NCBI RefSeq assembly: GCF_949628265.1
Contig: NC_088790.1
Span: 2,236,545 to 2,300,544, forward strand
Reading direction: 5' to 3'
Source of the DNA: Cloeon dipterum
Lineage: Eukaryota; Arthropoda; Insecta; Ephemeroptera; Baetidae
DNA: 64,000 nucleotides
Shown: piece after piece, positions 59,401-64,000 of the stretch
How the letters are laid out: each line of letters begins with the position of its first letter
How positions within the stretch are numbered: the first letter of the stretch is position 1
Program-made: the position numbers and the translations under genes
Notes under the pieces: model-generated
The model's database searches: none
Told to the model about the DNA's origin: nothing
The model's input: only the letters and a program-made list of their open reading frames with translations

Positions 59401-62400
59401 TTGCAGAGAGACCACCAACTGTTAGAATGAATTCTTTGTCAATCCAGCCAGCTCTGACGCATGTGCACTTCTCGCATTCATATTGTTTTCGGCGGGAAAA
59501 AAGTTCGTCGCGCTGGACTTTTTGGTCGGAAAAAATGTTTACTTTATCTAATTCGGCCCTCAAGAATCGATTGGTGTGCTCAGAAACTTCGTCAAATACG
59601 GTCTTTAAATGACTTTTCATTATTGGCTCTGATAGGAACGTGGATCTGCACAAGGCGAATTCACGTCGGACCTGCGGGACTCTGAATAAAAGCAAGGGCG
59701 GCTGCTAGTTGACCTGCTTTGTCACTGTGGCGCTGCTGTCTCGATCCGGTCAATCAGAGAGAACCACTCCCTTCTCTGATTGGTCGATGGCGTTCTTGTT
59801 CAAACCAAACACCGCCACTTTAGATTAATAAAAAATTCTGTACGGATTGCAACCATTCTCTTCTCTATCACAGGAACATTTTTGTTTTAATTTCCGCAGA
59901 AATTCCCGGAACTAGTCCAGCAGCAAACTGTGGAAAAATGGCTACCGGTGCATGCGTGCTGCATCAACGGCCACGTCGCTGTGTTGGAGCTGTTGCTGAA
60001 GTTTGCGTACCCGCCGAGAGTGATGTGCACCCTGAGAGACAAGTCTGGAGAGTGGGCGTACGACATGCCCTTTGACCTGAACGCGCGGGACGTGACTGGA
60101 CAGAGTGTCCTCTATTTGGCGTGCTACGTCGGTAACCAGAAACTGGTCGACTGCCTGCTCAAGTTCAGGGTCAAAGCGAACAGAATCAATGTGAGTAATT
60201 AATCCTTTTTGTGGTTTTCGCGGGCGGGGCGGGGCGGGGGGCTGATGCACCTCTCGAGTAATGAGAGACTGCTTTAAATGGCTTGTCTCACATGCCTCTG
60301 GTTGCAAAATGCAATAAATATTTATATTTCCTTTCCGCGTGATTATGATTCGTGTCAGTAGATTGTAGGTTATGAAACCATCACTTTCTTCCTAGTGTCG
60401 CATTTGTGAAAACGAATCTCATTTCAACCGCAGTAGAATGTATTTCTGAGGATGTGCATGTGATTATATTTAGTAGGATAAAATGTCTAGCATTTATTTT
60501 GTTTCCCACTGGAAACAAAATGGATCCCCATTAAATTTAATGTGAATGAAATATTTATTAGACTCCACGGGTGTACAACAACAGACATATACAATAATTA
60601 AATCACAGGTTCATTGTTTTTGCTTTGGCGGCTTGGCACAGTATTTCATTCATTCATTAAATTTAAGAGAAATTCGTGTCACACGTGTCTCAAAATGTCA
60701 AAATGCGTGAGGTTGGACGATTTTTTCCTGAGAATTCGCAGGAATTTTGAGATGTAGGCGTGGTTTGCTCGAAAATTAAGAAAAGTTGTGGCACGTGTCA
60801 GAAAACGCGGAAATTCGTTAAATTTTTTAATTGTTACATTTTTTAAGGGGGCAAATTTATAACACGAAATATCGAATATCGCGGGGATATAATATATCGT
60901 TTTAATTAGATATTCATACAAAAACATAGAGATAAAATAATAAGATAATAATACATAATCCACGTCACAACTTGTTATGCACAGATAAATGGAATGCCTT
61001 TTTCCGCCTTTTTCAATCAGTATAAACGAAAAAACATTCCCTTTTTTCATATTATAATACTCAGAAATTCACTATTCTAATAATAACTGTCTCGAGACCT
61101 TTAATTCTATTCTAATTGTCTCGAATTTCTGCATGGACAGGCGTTGCGTATCAAGAAGGAGGACGAGGAGCAAAAAGCCAACGACATACTGAGTCCAACT
61201 CGAAGGAGAATATCGAACGGAATCCAGTCGATAATGTCCAAACTGAATCTGAGCAAGCAGGAGCCGACCGTTTCCAACGAAACGGAGCTGAGCCCTCTGT
61301 TGCTCGATTTGTACTGCAACAACAACACGGAGACGGCCCTGCACGTGGCGGTCAAGTGCAAGCACCACAACATCATCTCGGCGCTGCTGATGGGCGGCGC
61401 CAACCCCAACCTGCCGATCCTGGCCAACGAGGAGGAGCTGAGCCGCGACGAGGGCCTCGGCTCGGCCAGCGGCTCCACCAGCCTGGTGGAGGCGTGCAGG
61501 AACCGCGACCTGACGGCGCTGGACCTGCTGCTCAAGTACGGCGCCAGGGACGACGAGTGCAGGGCCCTGGAGGTGGCCTACCGCGACGAGATCATGTGCG
61601 CCAAGCTGTTGGCCACCAAGGCCCACACGGACCCTGAGTACAAGATCAACAAGAAGGCCATGTCGGAGGTGAGTCCTTCGCAGTTCGCGTCGGCCTCCAG
61701 CCTCGGCAGCCTCACCTACGGCTCCCTCTTCCCCAACACGGCGGTCATGATCAACTGGCACGGCCAGAACTGCCTCAGCCACGTCAAGCCGCAGTGGCTG
61801 GTGGACGCCGCTCTGACGGTCAATCCGCGCCTCAGACTCAACCCCAAACACCAGGACGTCGTCCTCTACTCCATCACCAGGCTGGACATCTCCAGGAACT
61901 CGCTCACCTCGGTTCCCATCGCGGTCTTCCAGCTGCAGAGCCTGAGATATTTGAATTTATCTCAGAACAAACTGGAAAGGCTGCCGTCGAACGAGGAAAA
62001 GTCAACAGTTCCTCTCAGTAAAAGCGGAAGGAACAGAGTAATGGCCGAGGCAATCGGATACATCGCTCCGGTCTTGGAGGAAATCCATCTGCAGTTCAAC
62101 CGACTCGAGCAAATCCCCGAGGAAATTTTCCAGCTGCCCGCCTTGGTCAGTCTGGACGTGTCCAACAACAAACTCCAGTCCCTGCCTTACCTCATGTGGA
62201 AAGCATCCAAGCTCAAAGAGCTGAACGCGTCGTTCAACCTTCTTAGAGAGCTGCCGACGCACCAACAAGGCATCACAGTCGGCATCGACGTCACCAGCTT
62301 GACCAGCGAGCAAATCATGGTCAGATCCGACAGCTTTTCCAGCCAAACTTCCCTGGGGGTAAGTACAATTTGTTTTGAATTTGTTGCGTATTTTTTTCGG

Positions 62401-64000
62401 GAAGCGATCTGTTTTCGTGCGGTGGAGGACCTATAACGTTCTGATTGGCCAACAACGAAATGCATACCGCCACAAATAACAAAATGTGATTTCTAGAGAG
62501 GACAGGAGGATAAAAATTCGTCCTGCAATGACGTGTCTGAGCTAACGGACGATTCTTTGCAAGACGCGCAAACCTTGAACTCGTGCGTCAACAAAAGCAA
62601 ATTTGTTCAGTGAGTTTTCGAAGCGTGCTCCAAATTCCCAACTAACTTCAGTAATTTCCGTAGAAATATGGACTTGAAACATTTGAATATATGGAGCAAA
62701 AACGTGGAAGTGAATGACCAAATCCTGCACGCGGACGAAGACAGTTTAGAAAACTGTTCGCAACTGTCGGCGCTGAATCTGGCGCACAACGCGTTTTCCT
62801 GCATTCCTTCCGCTCTGCCCTGCTTGGCTGTGAACCTAACCAGACTGAATCTCAGTTACAACAAGTAATAAAATGCAATAATAATTTCAAGCTGTCAAAC
62901 TAATTCTGGTTGTCCAGCCTGAGGAGCATGGGACACGTAACGTCGTATCCGAGCACCCTGAAGCAGCTCGATTTGTCACACAATCAGATCTGCTGCTGGC
63001 CGAGCTTGCCTCAACTCGAAGCCCTGGACGCCGCAGGTGACATGTCCCATCTCAACTGCTACTGCCCTTCTGAGAACACAAAACCAAAGAAAACGCCTAT
63101 TCTATCCGGTATCCGAGTAGAATTTTATTTTGGTTTCTTAATTTATAACGTTTCGTTAATTTGCAAGGTCGGCTTTCGAGCAGCAAATCTTTGAGAAGTA
63201 TGATTCTCAATTCAGTTTGCACACATAGGCGCCACCTGAAGCTCGATTCTATGCGCACTCTTATTTTGGCCGATAACTGTTTGGAGAGAATCCAGCTTTC
63301 GACTGACGACGACGGTGGCTCCATCGCTGAAGAGGACGAAGCCGAAGATTTGGTAAATTCCAACTTTCAGGTTTCAAAACACGAAATATCGAGTTTAGTA
63401 TCATTTATTTCAGAGATTTTCAACGCTGGGGAGTTCAAATTTAGTGGTAAATTGTTAATTTGATCTGCTCAGGGTCTAAAACAAATAGTTTTTCGTGTTT
63501 TAAAACTCAGGGTCACGTCAGGGTTAGTTAATGTTTGTTATATTAACACGTATATCTGCTGACAGGATCCTTCAAATCCAGTGGTGACGGGCAAATCAAA
63601 ACTAATGTTCCCCAACATGAGCATGCTGGACATCAGCAACAACAACCTCCACGAAATTCCTAGAAACATCAACGAACTGAACAATTTGTCCGTTTTGAAC
63701 ATCAGCGGCAATCCTGGTAAGCCCATAACCAATTAAAACTGCAATAATTTTTTAAAAAAATTTCATTTCCTCAGACATAAATGAGCTGCCGCCTCAAATG
63801 GGTTTGCTTTCGAGGCTGTGGAATCTGAACACGAACGGCTGCAGCTTGCAAGAGCCGCTCAAGTCGATGATCGAATCAAAAAAGTACAAAACCATGGATG
63901 TGATTGGCTACTTGAAATCCGTGCTTGAGGATGCAAAGCCGTACGCCAGGATCAAGCTCATGATCGTTGGCGTCCAGGGAATTGGAAAAACGTCTCTCCT
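50409..64000 (+). CDS. LRRK: LRRK-family kinase (ankyrin-LRR-Roc), 5' part; runs off the window
   Basis: Exons: 50409-50465, 50771-50927, 50987-51027, 51083-51248, 58581-58740, 58808-58952, 59900-60190, 61141-62358, 62497-62609, 62664-62864, 62918-63108, 63168-63352, 63566-63716, 63775-64000 (open); phases agree at every junction, giving 1100 aa so far. Residues about 20-460 are ankyrin repeats (GRTPLHAAAL, KTPLHVSSEHG, YSPLYIACYYG, QSVLYLACYVG, ETALHVAVKCK). Residues about 560-1070 are leucine-rich repeats (ITRLDISRNSLTSVP, LRYLNLSQNKLERLP, LVSLDVSNNKLQSLP, MLDISNNNLHEIP). The window ends in the Roc GTPase: RIKLMIVGVQGIGKTSLL, with P-loop Lys about 1097. COR, kinase and WD40 parts must lie downstream. 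There is no armadillo region, so the plan is LRRK1-like, as in invertebrate Lrrk. It starts 780 bp from the divergent PPM1H gene. Confidence 0.95.
51945..52235 (-). repeat. GCGCGGGAAAA-family repeat cluster, reverse orientation
   Basis: GTAACCAAGCCCCCGTTTCC, TTTCCCGCCTTATACAACAC, GTGCCACGCTTTC, TTTTCCCGCGCTCTCCGACA and CGTGCCAAGCC are reverse complements of the family unit. Location: LRRK intron 4. Confidence 0.7.
53831..53902 (-). tRNA. tRNA-Trp (anticodon CCA), inside LRRK intron 4
   Basis: The 72 nt are identical to the tRNA gene at 44432-44503, read on the minus strand: GACTCCG acceptor arm, CTCCAGT loop with anticodon CCA, GTTCGAGTC T-arm. It is antisense to LRRK, and its T-rich end (plus-strand CACTTTTT precedes it; the minus-strand side reads A-rich) leaves the terminator less clear than for the first copy. 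Confidence 0.96.
54345..54510. repeat. Hairpin repeat with GACAGCCAGCG arms
   Basis: CAACCAATCAGAAAAGGGAG, GATCGAGACG, AGCGACAGCCAGCGGAAGCG on the left pairs with CTGGCTGTCGCTGTGGCGCT, GTCTCGATG and CTGATTGGTCG on the right, an inverted repeat of about 70 bp arms. Single arms of the family occur at 45445-45540 and 59705-59795. Confidence 0.75.
54650..54990 (+). repeat. AAGTAAGGAGACA dispersed repeat
   Basis: TTGTTGGATGAAATGAGCAA, GATTCCTCTCGTCGAGATCT, TTGTTGTGAAATAAAATGGG, TTCAAGTAAGGAGATAATT and CTTCTACTGAATCCTAAGG line up with 42345-42650. Confidence 0.75.
55341..55476 (+). CDS. LRRK: Candidate alternative first exon of LRRK
   Basis: An ATG at 55341 opens 45 codons (starting MQNLMHRLWLSSLGE, then VVDTINAENAYDACNYF) up to a CCAG|GTTGCA donor at 55476. 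It ends in phase 1, which is exactly what LRRK exon 5 (58581) needs. It is CpG-rich, unlike the surrounding AT-rich intron, and has GCC before the ATG. Read as an internal exon from the nearest upstream acceptor it would hit a stop, so a first exon is the better reading. The product would lack the first 140 residues with their ankyrin repeats. No conserved domain is recognised in it; it could alternatively be a separate small gene. Confidence 0.5.
56690..56815 (-). repeat. GCGCGGGAAAA-family repeat, reverse orientation
   Basis: CACGATATTTCCACGCTCTA, ACTTGCGCCAGG, GAAACAACGCC and TTCCCGTTTTC are reverse-orientation remnants of the family unit, directly beside the MITE at 56822. Confidence 0.5.
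56822..57160. mobile_element. Hairpin MITE, most complete copy
   Basis: The left end is CAAACAGATGGCGCCACCGT; the right end CCACTGGCGTCATCTATTG is its imperfect reverse complement. Internal pairs: ACTGAATCCTGCCACTGTGC with CAGCAGGATTAAGTC, and AAATCGGTTAAGCCAATCGC, GTAGAATCG with TTTCTACGGCGAATGGCTGG. So the whole 340 bp can fold into one hairpin. No ORF. Relatives: 4786-4955, 22350-22715, 39822-39985. Confidence 0.82.
58440..58530 (+). repeat. Partial AAGTAAGGAGACA-family repeat
   Basis: CCTTGATTTCGACTCCTCCC, then GTGAAAGGAGACAATCTCAC, resemble the central part of 42345-42650. The copy is short and diverged, just upstream of LRRK exon 5. Confidence 0.5.
58953..59899 (+). other. Intron 6 of LRRK, filled by a foldback element
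   Basis: This intron of about 950 bp is largely taken up by the inverted-repeat element at 59150-59690 and by a GACAGCCAGCG-family fragment at 59705-59795. No exon was seen inside. Confidence 0.65.
59150..59690. mobile_element. Long-armed foldback element, about 540 bp
   Basis: The left arm (59150-59395) contains GTGACTGACGCGCATTCGCC, CTGCGCAGATCCACGTCC, GACCAAAAAGTGCAGCGCGA and CAAAACAATTTGAATGCGAG. The right arm (59448-59690) is its reverse complement: CTCGCATTCATATTGTTTTC, TCGCGCTGGACTTTTTGGTC and ACGTGGATCTGCACAAGGCG. Arms are about 240 bp with a 50 bp loop. No coding capacity is seen. Confidence 0.82.
60191..61140 (+). other. Intron 7 of LRRK
   Basis: About 950 bp. It begins with a GGGGCGGGGCGGGGGGC run (near 60223-60241), which could form a G-rich structure in the transcript. 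It also has GCGCGGGAAAA-family units at 60680-60850 and is otherwise AT-rich. Confidence 0.6.
60680..60850 (+). repeat. GCGCGGGAAAA-family repeat
   Basis: ACACGTGTCTCAAAATGTC, AGAATTCGCAGGAATTTTGA, TAGGCGTGGTTTGC, GTTGTGGCACGTGTC and AAAACGCGGAAATTCGTTAA follow the unit plan of the family. Confidence 0.65.

Noticed and set aside
61072-61851. A 259-aa minus-strand ORF opposite the large LRRK exon
   Set aside because: It is the antisense of a CpG-rich coding exon; its Val/Leu/Gln-rich sequence has no domain match, while the plus strand codes clear ankyrin and LRR repeats.

Overview
This is nuclear DNA from an insect: AT-rich, intron-rich, with CpG-rich exons. The support is family content. There is an Osiris (DUF1676) gene and a plus-C odorant-binding protein gene, both families known from insects, together with an Ala/Pro-rich cuticle-like secreted protein. 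All splice sites and reading phases below were worked out by hand from the sequence. I cannot name the species; an early-branching winged insect such as a mayfly is only a guess.

Layout, left to right. 1-4180 is intergenic with degenerate repeats. 4183-13060 is a TATA/Inr-driven gene for a secreted Ala-rich, AYASPA-type structural protein (5 exons, 358 aa). 14650-17430 is a 9-exon plus-C OBP gene (222 aa). 17465-20780 is a 3'-truncated, broken copy of the next gene, invaded by a non-LTR retrotransposon fragment. 20852-27456 is an 11-exon BTB-BACK gene (646 aa) with an unrecognised C-terminal half. 28010-34350 is gene-poor and full of foldback elements and repeats. 34359-41997 is a 5-exon Osiris gene (483 aa) with its own TATA/Inr promoter. 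42000-46150 is intergenic, with tRNA-Trp(CCA) and tRNA-Gly(GCC) on the minus strand.

The right end holds the most notable arrangement. A PPM1H-type PP2C phosphatase gene (minus strand, 8 exons, 49629 down to 46158, 535 aa) lies head-to-head with a LRRK gene (plus strand, from 50409 and running off the window at 64000 inside the Roc GTPase P-loop; 14 exons seen). About 780 bp separate the two ATGs, with a palindromic NRF1-type site between them. In mammals PPM1H dephosphorylates Rab GTPases phosphorylated by LRRK2, so a kinase and its opposing phosphatase appear to share a promoter region here. The LRRK gene also has a candidate alternative first exon, and a second identical tRNA-Trp gene sits antisense in its fourth intron.

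The non-coding space carries several dispersed families: GCGCGGGAAAA/GGGCGTGG clusters, a hairpin MITE whose ends carry an AGATGGCGCC motif resembling insect CTCF sites, TCTCGCYGAGCA repeats, and several foldback elements with long arms. No CRISPR arrays, bacterial operons or viral genes were seen.
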